Source: Lycium barbarum
Taxonomy: Eukaryota; Streptophyta; Magnoliopsida; Solanales; Solanaceae
Length of the DNA: 64,000 bases
Assembly: GCF_019175385.1 (NCBI RefSeq)
Contig: NC_083341.1
Location: forward strand, 22,700,203-22,764,202
Direction of reading: 5' to 3'
Each line of letters starts with the position of its first letter. Within the stretch, counting starts at the first letter, position 1. The notes beneath the pieces were generated by a model, which made no database searches, was not told the origin of the DNA, and saw nothing but the letters and a program-made list of their open reading frames with translations. Of the stretch, positions 1 through 10,903 are shown piece by piece. A program made the translations under genes and the position numbers.

Positions 1-475
1 AACCATCTCAGCCTCGCTTCCCTCATCTTGTCCGCCACTGATGCCACTCCTACCTTATCTCGTATAACTTCATTCCTAATCATATCTCTCCAAGTATGCC
101 CACACATCCATCTAAGCACCCTCATCTCCGCTACCTTCATCTTCTGAACCTGGGAGTTCTTTACTGGCTAGCACTCCACCCCATACAACAATGTTCGTCT
201 AAACACCGCTCTATAAAACTTACCTTTAAGCCTAGGCGACACATTCTTATCGCACAACACCCCGTAGGCGAGCCTCCATTTCACCCACCCAGCTCCAATA
301 CGATGTATGACATCATCGTCAATTTTCCCGTCTCCTTGGATTATGGACCCAAGATATTTGAAGCTTCCTCTCTTGGGTATGACTAGGTCCTCGATCTTCA
401 CTTCCACCTCTCGATCATGTGTTACATCACTGAACTTGCACTTTAGGTACTCTGTTTTAGTCCTGCATAACCTGA
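1..475 (-). pseudogene. RTE-type LINE, reverse transcriptase C-terminal part (copy 1, cut by window edge)
   Basis: The minus strand encodes the region after the polymerase core of a plant RTE-like LINE reverse transcriptase. Recognisable pieces are [20 protein letters not shown], the [21 protein letters not shown] segment region and [16 protein letters not shown]. The same reading continues in the fuller copy at 40507-41568, which carries the 3' end and tail. The element is 5'-truncated near 475, where coding similarity stops at CataacctgAAATTA and a Stowaway MITE follows. The frame is open only in parts here. The window begins inside it, so the 3' end is not visible in this copy. Confidence 0.8.
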
Positions 476-491
476 AATTAAAAAAATATTA

Positions 492-1665
492 CTTCCTCCG
501 TCTCAATCTAAGTGTCTTACTTTCCTTTTTTTCTGTCTAAAGTGTCTCTTTTTGACAATTCAAACATCTTACATGGGAAGTTTATAACCACAAGATTCAA
601 ATCACATTTTAGTACATTATACTGAAAGTGCAAGAGGGGGGGGGGGGGGGGGGTGAATTGTAAATTTTTCGATCTGTTAGTCGACTAGGTTGAATCGGTA
701 GTCGACTGTTTGCTCAGAGAATGTTGAAGTAAAGTACGGAAGATAAATGACACAGGTATTTTATACTGGTTCAAATTGAATGTGAATCCTAGTCCAGTCC
801 CCTTGGGTTGCAAGGGTGTTCTCTGCAGCTCTTTGTTAAAGGTTTGGTACAATGGAGGCTTGAATGGAGTTCCTACGTCTACACTCAAATCACTCTTAAT
901 CTTTTTGATACAAAGCCTCACAAGCTATATTATAACTCTCCTTTCTTTTTTTCTTACACTATAAATCACTCAGACATATAATGTTTATGAAAAGTAAAGC
1001 AGAGCACTAAGGTAATGAGACTAAGCATACTGTTGTTTTTGTGAAGCAGCCCTTTTATAGCTGTTCAGGCTCTTCCCGCAGAGAAATCAACCCAAGGGAT
1101 TTGATCCTTGGAAAAAGGAATTAGTGATCCTATTTCCAAGAATAAAGTTGGAGCTGTTGCTTCTTCCTTGTGTGATGAGGCCGCATTAATCAGTCATCAA
1201 GATCGTTACATGCCCAGAATATTCCTTCTTTAATGCGCAGATATCCTTTCCTTCCTTGAACTGATTTTGTACTGCTGGAGCGTATCTTGTCAGTCACCAC
1301 AATACTTGTAATATCGCAGTATCCAATTTAGGGCTGGGAAGTTTTCACTGAGTTAAACTTGTGTAAGCCCATCTCGTCTAATTTCACTTGTGTAAGCCCA
1401 TCTCGTCTGATCAATTGACTTGTCCTTGAAGCTCCCCCTGAACAGTTGACTCTTTTAAGCCCATCTCGTTTGGGATGCCTTGTGGGCTCTTTTGTTCCTT
1501 GTGCGATTCAGTTATTATAGCTGCACAAATAAAATTGTCATCATAAAAACTTGACACTAACATATACACCTATTTAATTTAAGACCACATGATTCAAAAG
1601 TTTCTCCTTATTTCTTAAACTCCCTGCCTAGTTAAACTAAGACACTTAAATTGGGATGGAGGGAG
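492..1665. mobile_element. Stowaway-type MITE, interrupted by a solo LTR
   Basis: Terminal inverted repeats run from cttcctccgtctcaatctaa at the left to the complementary end gacacttaaattgggatgga plus gggag at the right, flanked by TA on both sides. The uninterrupted allele lies at 41586-41829 and is 244 bp long. Here it is split by the solo LTR at 623-1562. Without that insertion the element is about 230 bp. Confidence 0.8.
623..1562. mobile_element. Solo LTR (940 bp) inside a MITE
   Basis: The segment starts TGAAAGTGCAAGAG and ends GACACTAACA, so it has TG...CA ends. It is flanked by a perfect 5-bp target duplication, tatac, at 618-622 and 1563-1567. The duplicated region at 41733 has the empty site with a single tatac. 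No second LTR, primer site or coding sequence is present, so it is a solo LTR left by LTR-LTR recombination. A run of about 20 G follows the 5' end at 637-653. The superfamily cannot be decided from the LTR alone. Confidence 0.88.
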
Positions 1666-1876
1666 TAATTAAAGGTGTGTTCCGTATGGAGAAAGATATT
1701 TTTCAGAAAGTATTTTTCAATTTTCCAATGTTCGGTTGGTAAAAAAATTCCCTAGTGGAAGTAGGGAAAACAAGTTCAAAAGTGGCATTCCACATTGATT
1801 GTGCGCTCCCAAGGGGCGGACGCGCACCTTGTGTTAAGGTGTGTCCCCCGACACCACTTTGTCGGGAAACAAATAT

Positions 1877-1940
1877 TAAATATATGTAAAAATAATTTGC
1901 AAAAACGATAAATATATGTAAAAATAATTTGCAAAAACGA
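1877..1940. repeat. 32-bp perfect tandem duplication
   Basis: The unit beginning taaatatatgtaaaaataat occurs twice back to back, at 1877-1908 and 1909-1940. The matching place in copy 2 (about 42041-42075) has a single unit, so this is a recent private duplication. Confidence 0.85.
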
Positions 1941-2849
1941 TAATAAATGGTCAAAACCAATATCAGTGACAGCAAGTATCCGTTGGTTCGATGGTAAAGG
2001 CCGTGTGAGCGACATCATCCTTCAAGACACCTCATCTTCACCCCTAACCTCCACCCAACCTCCCATAGTGTTTTGTAGATTATCTAATAAATGCTTTTAG
2101 AATAATATTATTTTCTTACATAACGAACACAAGAAAATAAGTAAGAAACTCACTTATTTTATTATTTACTCATAGCGAAAACCCTTAAAAGACAATGCAT
2201 AAAATCGTGTCCCTCTTTTGCTTCCGTGTTGCCCCCATTAATTTATATTATATTAAAAGTACGAAGATCTTAGAAGTGTTGATTGAACCTTTTGCTCTTT
2301 ATTAAAAGACTCTACAGTAGACAAAATTCATTTAATGTTTCCTCAAATTAATATTTAATTATCTTTATAATATTTCATCTATTTTATTTTTCGGAAAAGT
2401 AAAAAAAAATCACCATTAATTTTAGAGTCCTTTTTTACTTTGGAAACAGTGCCTTAAATGATTTTATTCCTTCTTGAAATTAAAAAAAAGTGAAGAGGAG
2501 TCTTCAACTTGACATATTTATTATAATTAAGTCGTCAAAATTGACAAGGGATGATTAACCTGCTCCAGCATCGATCATTGGTCTGCAAAAGGATTTGTAG
2601 GATAACTCCTATTCGCTTTCTGCTAGATACGTATGAGTTTTCTTCGTTTGCTTTATATTTTCCATCCTATATCTTTAGTTTGATGTATTATTTGTTATAT
2701 TCATAGGTATTTAACATGTTTGTTTTCTCTTTGTTTCTCAATATTCTCAAATTATTGTTTGTTATTTAGTATTTGTTTTAATTCTTCTATTGTTGCTTAT
2801 ACATAATATTTAAGTTACATAATGTAAGATACATTATGTGTTGGGAGAA
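1941..2849. other. Anonymous duplicated intergenic DNA
   Basis: AT-rich DNA matching 42073-42977 nearly base for base. I see no open reading frame, splice pattern, RNA gene or transposon ends in it. Confidence 0.6.
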
Positions 2850-3115
2850 AAGTTCTTCAAATATTTATTCTTCAGGTCACCAGCTTCAAGCAATTTTTGG
2901 AATACTAATTAACTTGAAGGTACTAATTTTCTATTCATTTTATTTGGACGGATACTTTCAATACATGATTTAATTTTAAGGCATAAAACAACATCAGAGA
3001 ATCCCTTGAGGTACGCTTCTCATGCTTTTCGTCTTCCTTTTTTGTGTTTTAGAAAAAATTTAACCTAGCTATTTTGTGCTTCTTTCTTGATCATTTGACC
3101 AACAATATTTACTTC
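2850..3115. repeat. First unit of a 373-396 bp triplicated tandem repeat, split by later insertions
   Basis: The segment starting agttcttcaaatatttattc and running to the CACTA insertion site resembles the units at 16635-17007 and 17008-17390. Its right-hand part resumes at 10869-10903 and again at 16540-16634. Once the CACTA and copia insertions are removed, the first unit is about 396 bp and directly abuts the second. Confidence 0.7.
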
Positions 3116-3399
3116 CACTACTAGAAAAACTCGAATTACATGGGGATTCTACATTGGGATTTTTTCTGCATGTAATTCCTGCGGATTTTCATGCGAAAAT
3201 CTAAAAATTCCTAATTTCTAGAATATTTACCTGCGGATACGATTTTCCCAGGTAAATTTGCAGGTAGATTTAGCGCCATTTATCGCCAAATTATTACTTG
3301 GGGATTTATTTGGAAAAATTATCCCCAATTATCAGTTTCCTGGGTAATTCCATAGGTAAACAACCAAAAATATTAAAAAATGATTGCCTTTGTGAATTC

Positions 3400-3783
3400 G
3401 TAGCAAAATCCCCAGGTAATGTTTCTTGCGGATGTTGCTGGGGATTATTTTCTGGGGACTTACCTGGGGATTTTATCACCTAAGGAATTACTTGGGGATT
3501 TTGTTCCTGCGAATTTAGCTGGGGATTATTTCTTGAGAATTTATCTGGGGATTTTATTACCTAGGAAATTATATAGGGATTTTGTTGTTGCGAATTTAGT
3601 TGGGGATTAGTTCTTGGGAATTTACCTGGGGATTTTATTACCTAAGGAATTACTTGGGGATTTTGTTGTTGCGATTTTAGCTGAGAATTATTTCTTGGGA
3701 ATTTACCTGGAATTTTTATTACCTAAGAAATTACTTGGGGATTTTATTATTGTGAATTTAGCAGTGAATTATTTATTAGTTAT
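3400..3783. repeat. 80-bp tandem array in the CACTA left subterminal region
   Basis: About four to five imperfect units with an 80-bp period can be anchored at 3491, 3571, 3651 and 3732, each holding acttggggattttgttnntgcgaattt-like and ttacctggggattttattac-like blocks. CACTA transposases bind short subterminal motifs of this sort. Open frames such as the 60-62 aa frames at 3298-3796 are by-products of this repeat and not genes. Confidence 0.75.
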
Positions 3784-3990
3784 TATTATAAAATAATAAA
3801 GCAAAGAACAAGAATATTTGTAGAGAAAGAGAGAAGAGAGGGGAATTCTTTATTTCTCTTGTTAGGGATTTCTTTTCATTGAAGGAGAACCTCTATATTT
3901 ATAAGGAAAAAGTGACTTGATCCCAAAGTCACTAACCCTAATATTTCTCCTAAAGATAGACATCCATAATAATAAATAATATTTATAACA
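3784..3990 (-). repeat. 3' LTR of the decayed copia element
   Basis: This is the 207-bp LTR at the 3' side of the minus-strand element. It is 97% identical to 7946-8152 and is bounded by the target duplication gttat on the left and a polypurine tract on the right. Confidence 0.88.
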
Positions 3991-4239
3991 CTCCCCCTTG
4001 AATGTCTATTTGATAGATAGTGTGCCTCGTTAAAACCTTACTAGAAAAAACCGAGTGGGAAAAATTCTAGTGAAGGAAAAAGAGTACACATTACTAATAA
4101 TACGTCATTTGGTTGTCTCATTAAAAACCTTATAAGGAAAAACCCAGTGGGACAAAAACCTTGAAAGGGAAAAAGAGTACAACGCGTATTAACTCCCCCT
4201 GACAAAAACTTCAATCCAAAAACTTGAATCTTCACATCT

Positions 4240-4390
4240 CAATCTTGTGCACCATTTTCTTGAAAGTTGCAGTTGGCAGAGACTTGGTGAATAAATCAGT
4301 CATATTATCACTCGAACAAATCTCTTGCACGTTGATATCACCATTCTTCTGGAGCTCATGTGTGAAGAACAACTTTGGTGAAACATTCCT
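4240..4390 (-). pseudogene. Copia RNase H C-terminal remnant
   Basis: Translation of the minus strand gives KLFFTHELQKNGDINVQEI followed by SSDNMTDLFTKSLPTATFKK. This is the typical end of the copia RNase H domain (DLFTKSLP motif). It lies just upstream of the 3' LTR, as expected. The rest of pol between here and 7900 is too degraded to follow. Possible reverse-transcriptase traces near 4650-4790 are not firm. Confidence 0.75.
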
Positions 4391-6229
4391 TGTGCTTTTA
4401 TGAATCCTCTTTTTAGTTGGGATATGTATGCTGCTACATCTTTAGTCTTTGGATAGAGTTGCATTGGTATGTAATGTTATTGAAATCACTCCAAGTGCAT
4501 TCCTGACTTGCTTTATAATCAAATGTTATCTTATATAATTTGACTGTCATGTAGAAGCATATCGTACGACTATAATCCCTCATAGTCATAGCAAAATATA
4601 TAAATACATCAATTGCATAAAGATATGGCACTTCCGGACCAAAAAATCTTGCAAGTTTCTCATTTCAACTTCTTTCAACAGATAATCTATTTCTTTTGAA
4701 AACCCTTCAAGAGTTTCAATAACTCTCAAGTCATCAACTTGCACAAACAATATGACAGATTTTGGATTTCACAAAGAAGTAGGGATAAATAGACCCTTAG
4801 TCATTAAACATTCATTAAGACGATTAAATCACATTCACCTTGCTTGATTTAATTCATATAAGAATAATGAACAAAACTACTAGAACTTGTATATGCTTCA
4901 GGCATTCAAAATTCTTCAATTTCATATAATTTTGTCAAGTAATTCATATAGGTTGTGACAACATCTATTTCTATTTAAATGATGTGACATCTTCTGGTGT
5001 CTGGACAGTAGATCCAATAAACTTAACGATTACCAAGATTCATCATTTCACTTGATAATAATTTATACATTAGCATGCTTTAATAGACGTAGAATTTATA
5101 TCCTCGCAATCTTTTACAATATTGCGCTATATTGTACCAAAAATATCGTCGATGAAATATCATTTTTATCGGTTCGCAATGTGGCATAACTTATTGAGAT
5201 CTCATCACTTCTATTATTTTTAGGTACCTAAACCTCTCATGAGGTTTCATAAAGTGTTATGTTGTAGGCTCTTCAAGAGCACATTGCCTCTTTATGATGA
5301 TCATTGATCATTTGCTCCTCTTTCTTTTCAATGATTATTGCGTTTGGAACCGATTAGTCTATCACGCTTCATGCATGTTGTAGACTCTGTCCTTCAGGGA
5401 CATGAATTTACTAGGAGCATTTTACCGCTGAAATTAGAAATTAATTTTGGGTCAGCAAATGCTTCTAGCATTTGAGTTGAATTATCTTTTTAATGAGGAT
5501 CACACTAATGATAATTCATAACATATTCCTCAGCTGCTTAATCTCTCCCCCTTATGTTAGAAAAAGTAACATATATCCCATATTCTTTGAGGGAATCCAT
5601 CTTCGCACATCATGGTAGATTAATTAATCATATACCATACATAAAAACTGTTAGATGGAAATATATGGTTCCTAATCCTAACCCAATTGTGAGGGAAAAA
5701 TTTAATACAATTTATTGGTCTGAAGCATACAAGTGATGTTGTATACCATATATCATATCTCAGACCAGCACATAAAGCTTTGTTCTCATAAACAATGGTT
5801 TAGCTATTTATCGGAGGCATTCAACGCCAAACCAGCTTGAATATAAACCAGCATTAACAAGATGAATTATCTTGATTACATAATCTGAAAATTGTGCTCT
5901 CAACTTAATTATTTTGAGCAAGTAACTTTGCATATGTCAAACTGCGGGTTGACAATAAACGCACATGTGACCGTCTTATTGATGCATCTATTTAAGACAT
6001 CACATAACAAGTAAACGGGCTCATATTCACCTTTTATATTTTTCCAGAATTTAGGGAATTCAATCCCAACATTAGCTAGTATAATCAACTTATCATGAGA
6101 ACAAGCAATAAAAATAATTCCTTGAAGAATCTTCTAGGTCTTCAATATATGTCAAATCTCCAATTTGCACATCATATTTGAATCGGGATAGCCAAACCAC
6201 TCATGCCGACTAATAAAATTATTTATAAT

Positions 6230-6510
6230 AGTAAACTTCAAGTTTACCGTGTCATGTGCTATTTGTTTTAGTAAACTTCTGGTTTACTATGACATGAATT
6301 ATTCTTTTTGTTGTACCAATAATCTTCTGGTTTACCGTGACATGTGATTTCATCATGCTTATATTTGTAGTACAATTTGGAGAATAAGGCGTGTAATCTT
6401 TCACATAGATATTTCTTACCAACCATGACTTTGAAGATACTTGATCCTCCTATCATTTATAACTTCAATATGATAGCCATTTACATTAGTAAACTTCAGG
6501 TTTACTACAA
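6230..6510. repeat. Dispersed short motif agtaaacttctggtttac in the copia interior
   Basis: Four or more near copies of an agtaaacttctggtttac-like motif occur here. Each is itself nearly palindromic (gtaaac...gtttac). They lie in the interior of the decayed copia element, in what should be its gag half, and interrupt any coding frame. Confidence 0.55.
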
Positions 6511-6816
6511 CTTGTGTTTCGATCATAACAATTTCGTATATTACAATCTAGAACGAATTACATAATAGTATATAAGCTCTTCAGGAGCCTTTAATTTATT
6601 CTCCATAATCACATATTGTTTGGACACTACTAGTGTCATAATCTTCTAGATAAATAGTTAGCTCTTCTGGAACCCTTAATCATTCATTTTGTACTACCAA
6701 ATATTGCTTAAATACTGCTGGTATCATAAAAGAAATTTTACTTATACACTGCTGGTGTCATGGGATGAACAATAATTAAATGAACATATAAAAATAATAG
6801 TAGAGTTCAAAATTGA

Positions 6817-6896
6817 CTACTTTGGGAGCATATTTCTAAGTTTGCTACTTCAGGAGCATATTTCTGAGTTTACTACTTCGGGAGTAAATCATAGAA
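6817..6896. repeat. 28-bp tandem repeat, three units
   Basis: Units of the type ctacttcaggagcatatttc begin at 6817, 6845 and 6873, giving a 28-bp period. A single related copy occurs near 7133. The array lies inside the copia element interior. Confidence 0.7.
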
Positions 6897-7945
6897 TACT
6901 TTTTCTTCTTCAATTATTCTACCTCTTCTGCAGATGAGTCGTGATAACTTCACCAACCAAATGCACGTCCGTATTTATAAGCTTTACTACATATCTTCAC
7001 ATTCACTTCAGGGAATGGATTTGTATTTGTAATATTTATCAAAAGATTTCATTTTTAAAGAATGGAACATAATTATCTGATTGTGCCTTAACCATATAAA
7101 ATTATGATAACTTAGAACCTTTTAATATGTTGCTACTTCAGGAGCAAATCAAGGCATCCATATGTAGAGTGTGTTTCTCTAACATATCTTTAATTGTAAT
7201 CACAATATGCCAGACCACTTCTAGTGATTATAGATGTAAATGAATTTAACCTCAACAAGGCATAGGCAATATTGTCACTTTTGGTGACCATATATTTTGC
7301 AAACTCTCATTCTTAACCATTAAGGGATATGTAATTAATATCATAATCTCTCTTGATAATATTGTTCTTCGGGAACAAATTTGAGATATAAATGATCTAG
7401 AGCCATTAGGTTTTCTCAGATCCGAAGAATCCAACTAAGTGGATATCATTAATAGCGAAAGACAAAGACATTCAATATAAAAGAAATACTAACCTTTCGT
7501 GTAAGACTCTTAATGACGGCAATTCAATTCGTTTATGGATACAGACTTTCATTTGCTCAACTCAACCAAATAATTAGTGTTGAAAATATATGAAAGTGCA
7601 AACATTAGGATCCTTTAATCCTTTGCTTAGTTTCAGTCAATTATATAATGGAATCATCATACTTTATTAACATGGAAAGGAAACATTATGCTAGAAAGGA
7701 GTACCATCCTTCGAGTCACTGTACAATATAATTTATTGAAGATACTTACCTCATGACGTGTAAACATGTACACTAAACACATACACTGGAAAACATACGT
7801 TCTTCTTTCTGGAGTAATATGTTAATATGGCAGATCTCCACCCACGACAAACATAGCTTAGTTTAATTTCTCTAAGTTCCCAGAGAAGGCAGTATTGAGG
7901 CAGACTAAACTCCAATAAGAAGATTAGAGACTCGTGCTGATAACG

Positions 7946-8152
7946 TATTATAAAATAATAAAGCAAAGAACAAGAATATTTATAGAGAAAGAGAGAAGAG
8001 AGGGGAATTATTTATTTCTCTTGTTAGGGATTTCTTTTCAATAAAGGAGAACCTCTATATTTATAAGGAAAAAGTGACTTGATCCCAAAGTCACTAACCC
8101 TAACATTTCTCCTAAAGATATACATCCATAATAATAAATAATATTTATAACA
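7946..8152 (-). repeat. 5' LTR of the decayed copia element
   Basis: This is the 207-bp LTR at the 5' side of the minus-strand element, with target duplication gttat at 8153-8157. The adjoining interior at 7925-7945 reads cgttatcagcacgagtc on the minus strand and should contain the primer-binding site, although it is not a perfect match to the initiator tRNA-Met consensus. Confidence 0.85.
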
Positions 8153-8445
8153 GTTATATAAAAAACAATATATTTTTTACAAGTTAAAACTAGTGATTGT
8201 ATACAAATTAGATAATTTACAATTAACCTCCAAATAATAAAAGTTAATATTAAAATAACTTCCTTCAATGTTGATTTTATGTTTTTTATATTTATTGATT
8301 ACTTATAGGTAAATTTAGTTAAAATTTGATTCCATATAAAAATCAATGATGGAAATTTGTTTGGATTGAATATTCATGTCATTAGGCATGGAACGGTTGG
8401 CATTAATATTTTTTGGACGTTCGGTACTACTTTTTCTGTCCTATT

Positions 8446-8578
8446 TTTATGTGGCACACATATTATCTGTTTCAAAAAAATGTCACCTTTCTATATTTTA
8501 GAAACTATTTAGTTTTGAACTTCTCACTTTACCCTTAATGAAATGATGTTTTAGCCACATAAATTCTGGAAAGGGAGT
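8446..8578. mobile_element. Probable degenerate Stowaway-like MITE
   Basis: An imperfect inverted repeat pairs actttttctgtcctattttt plus atgtggcac at the left with gccacataaattctggaaag plus ggagtaa at the right. This is the pattern of old Stowaway elements. No clean TA duplication can be assigned. Confidence 0.45.
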
Positions 8579-8717
8579 AATTCATTAACAAAATAATTGT
8601 CATAATTTTTTTGATAATTAATACATTTATATGATTAATATAAAATGATAGAACAAAGCTAAGAAATTATAGCATCTGGCATTTTTCGGCTAATATCATT
8701 AGAAAATATATTAAGTT

Positions 8718-8826
8718 GTATACAACGACAACAACAACAACAACAACAACATACCTAGTGTAGTCCCACAAGTGGGGTCTAAAAAGGTTAGAGTGCACGC
8801 AGATCGTACCCACACATTGAGATGTG
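8718..8826. repeat. 3' tail fragment of the RTE LINE family
   Basis: A (caa)n run is followed by catacctagtgtagtcccac and aagtggggtct. The same arrangement, caacaacaacatactcagtg, marks the 3' end of the LINE at 40507-41568. This is a short 3'-end insertion with no coding part. Confidence 0.65.
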
Positions 8827-9165
8827 AAACATACTAAATCGTGTATTATTGTTTTACATTTAATTTTTAAATCAAGAAAATATTAAGCTGCATTTATTAT
8901 TAATAAAATGATGTAACTAATTTTTAATCGTATTTCCTACTTTGTATATGTTAATTTTTTATATGCATTAAAGTGATGTAATTTAATTATAATATGTTAT
9001 TTAAGTTTATATATTAAGTAACATTTACAAATATATATCACTTAAGTATCAAGTAATATCCTGATTCTATTTTCAAACACCATCTTAATTAACACCTAAT
9101 TAATATTATTACAATAACTTGATCCTGTATTCATTGTTATAATTGGGAAATAATATTATCAATTA

Positions 9166-9380
9166 CTCCATTCGTTTCAATTTATGTGAACCCATTTGAC
9201 TGGGCACGAAGTCAAGAAAGAAGAGAAGACTTTTATACTTGTGATGTTAAATGAGTGACATATATTTTGTGTGGTTATAAATCGTTGCATAAAGGTAAAT
9301 TGTTTCAAAATATATAAAGTGGTCATTCTTTTTTGCACGGACTAATAAGAAAATAGGTTCATATAAATTGAAACGGAGAG
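9166..9380. mobile_element. Stowaway-type MITE (about 215 bp)
   Basis: The left end ctccattcgtttcaatttat plus gtgaaccc pairs with the right end ggttcatataaattgaaacg plus gagag. TA precedes the left end. It lies inside the CACTA element, in the part missing from copy 2. Confidence 0.75.
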
Positions 9381-9551
9381 AATACTTAACAAGGTATAAT
9401 ATATTTAACTAAGATATCTCTTATATAAAAGAAAATTTAAATGTGCTATTCAAGGCATATAAATGAAACTTGTTAAAAATATACCTTAAGAAGAATTCAA
9501 AAAGAAATATGAATGGAAATATCTTAGGGAAAATGATGGTAGTGGATCCCA

Positions 9552-9593
9552 GTACCACATCGGCTACACAGAAATTGCTTGAGCGATATATAA
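9552..9593 (+). promoter_or_regulatory. Plant snRNA-promoter-like patch (USE plus TATA)
   Basis: GTACCACATCG at 9552-9562 differs by one base from the plant upstream sequence element RTCCCACATCG. It is followed after 24 bp by a TATA box, TATATAA, at 9587-9593. In plants this shorter spacing is the one typical of RNA polymerase III snRNA genes. The layout is conserved exactly in copy 2 (USE 43167-43177, TATA from 43202). The downstream sequence is not U6, U3 or 7SL RNA as far as I can recognise. It may be a captured or dead promoter. Confidence 0.4.
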
Positions 9594-9889
9594 GCCCTTT
9601 AGGGTAGCTGCGGGGTTCAGTTAGCATTGGTCTCCATTATGCTTCCACCATTGAAATCTTCGCTTTAATTATCTACTAATAATTGGTAAGAGTAATGTTA
9701 ATCTTGTTTTTTCACATTTGTCCCTATTAAATGTTATATGATCAAGCCCCAATGTTTATTTAATTAGGGGTAGTTTAGTCAAATTATATATTTTTATCTA
9801 GAAGTTAGTATTTTCTTAAGGGGTATGTAAATGACTAAGTGAACTCTTTTTTTTAATCTCGAGGGAGTAGTTGTTAATAATTAGTAGAA

Positions 9890-10410
9890 CGGAAAAGGCT
9901 CAAATATGCATCGAACTATCGAAAATGGCTCATTTATGCCACTCGTCAATAGTTTGGCTCATTTATGCCATCGAACTATCGGAAATGACTCATTTATGTC
10001 ACTCATCAATAGTTTGGCTCATTTATGCCATCGCCCGTTACAAAATTACTCATCCATGCCACTTTTCATTAACGTCGGTTTTATAATACCAGATATGACA
10101 CGTGGCCTCCAATTAGAGGTCTAAGTCGTTTAGTTAAACTAGCCCAATTTTAAATTCCAAATTAATAAAAAATCCGACCTGTACACCCTACCCACCCACA
10201 ACCATAATCTAGTTGGAGGTCACGTGTCATATCTGGTATTGTAAAATCGGCGTTAATGAAAAATGGCATGGATGAGTCATTTTGGTAACGGTCGATGGCA
10301 TAAATGAGTCATTTCCGATAGTTCGATGGCATAAATGAGCCAAACTATTGACGAGTAGCATAATTGAGCCATATTTGATAGTTTGATGGCATATTTGAGC
10401 CTTTTTTCCG
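9890..10410. mobile_element. Mutator-like MITE with long inverted repeats (521 bp)
   Basis: Ends are CGGAAAAGGCTCAAATATG and the complement CATATTTGAGCC(TTTT)TTCCG. A perfect 9-bp target duplication, ttagtagaa, lies at 9881-9889 and 10411-10419; 9 bp is the Mutator signature. Each arm is about 170 bp and is made of 30-odd-bp repeats of a gctcatttatgccatcgaac-like unit. No transposase is encoded. The orthologous copy at 43505-44056 has a different repeat number. Confidence 0.85.
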
Positions 10411-10903
10411 TTAGTAGAATTAAGTCATCGGTTGTTAAAATAAATTTGAGTGGAAATATAATTATATGAATAAAATAGGCCGTGATGACAAAATACTTTG
10501 AATATGATTTTATTTTTGCCTAAAATTCTTACTGATTTAGTTGAAATTTTTCATGAGGAATTACCAATGGATTTTTCTCAATAAAATTCGCAAGAAAATT
10601 CCTCTTTTTACAATTTTTTACCAAACAATTCGTGCGAATTTTTTATATTTCTTGCCGAAATATCCGCAAGTAGTTACATGCGGAATAAAAATCCCCATGT
10701 AATGTACCTGGGGAAATATGAATCCGCAAATAATAATTACCCACGAACGTTCTTCCTTCGAATTTTTTTTTTTGCAGGAAAATCCCCATGAAACTATATT
10801 ACCTGCGGATTTTTCTATATAATCCCCAAGAAAATTCCCATGTAATTTGTATTTTTCTAGTAGTGTTCTCCATCCCAATTTATGTACTGGTGTTTGAATT
10901 TTG

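Larger units (their letters stand above)
3784..8152 (-). mobile_element. Decayed Ty1/copia LTR retrotransposon nested in the CACTA element
   Basis: Two 207-bp direct repeats at 3784-3990 and 7946-8152 differ at 6 positions, about 97% identity. On the minus strand they begin TGTTATAAATATT and end in TTATAATA. The 5-bp target duplication gttat flanks the element at 3779-3783 and 8153-8157. A purine tract lies beside the 3' LTR at 3991-3999. The sequence next to the 5' LTR reads cgttatcagcacgagtctct on the minus strand. The 4.0-kb interior is short for a full copia element and carries no long frame. It was inserted into the end of the CACTA 80-bp array. Confidence 0.88.
3116..10865. mobile_element. 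CACTA (En/Spm-type) DNA transposon, non-autonomous, with nested insertions
   Basis: The left end is CACTACTAGAAAAA and the right end is its complement TTTTTCTAGTAGTG. Further in, both ends carry aattacatggg. The 3-bp target duplication ttc flanks it at 3113-3115 and 10866-10868. These are the standard CACTA hallmarks. Total length is 7750 bp, but 4374 bp of that is the nested copia element plus its target duplication, leaving about 3.4 kb. No transposase is recognisable on either strand, so it would depend on a partner element. Subterminal DNA is built from many copies of a ggggatttt/ttacctgggg motif, direct at the left end and inverted at the right (10560-10860). A remnant of the same insertion survives in copy 2 at 43162-44497, so it predates the duplication. 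Confidence 0.9.

Noticed and set aside
3400..3783. Regular 80-bp repeats considered as a CRISPR-like array
   Set aside because: Repeats are imperfect with no unique spacers, and they are the subterminal repeats of a CACTA transposon in a plant genome.
8038..8268. 76-codon minus-strand frame and other frames in 4000-8300
   Set aside because: They fall in LTR or decayed copia interior sequence and agree with no copia domain in frame.
9906..10124. 71-72 codon frames in repeats at 9871-10124 and 43486-43689
   Set aside because: They are generated by the internal repeats of the Mutator-like MITE arms.
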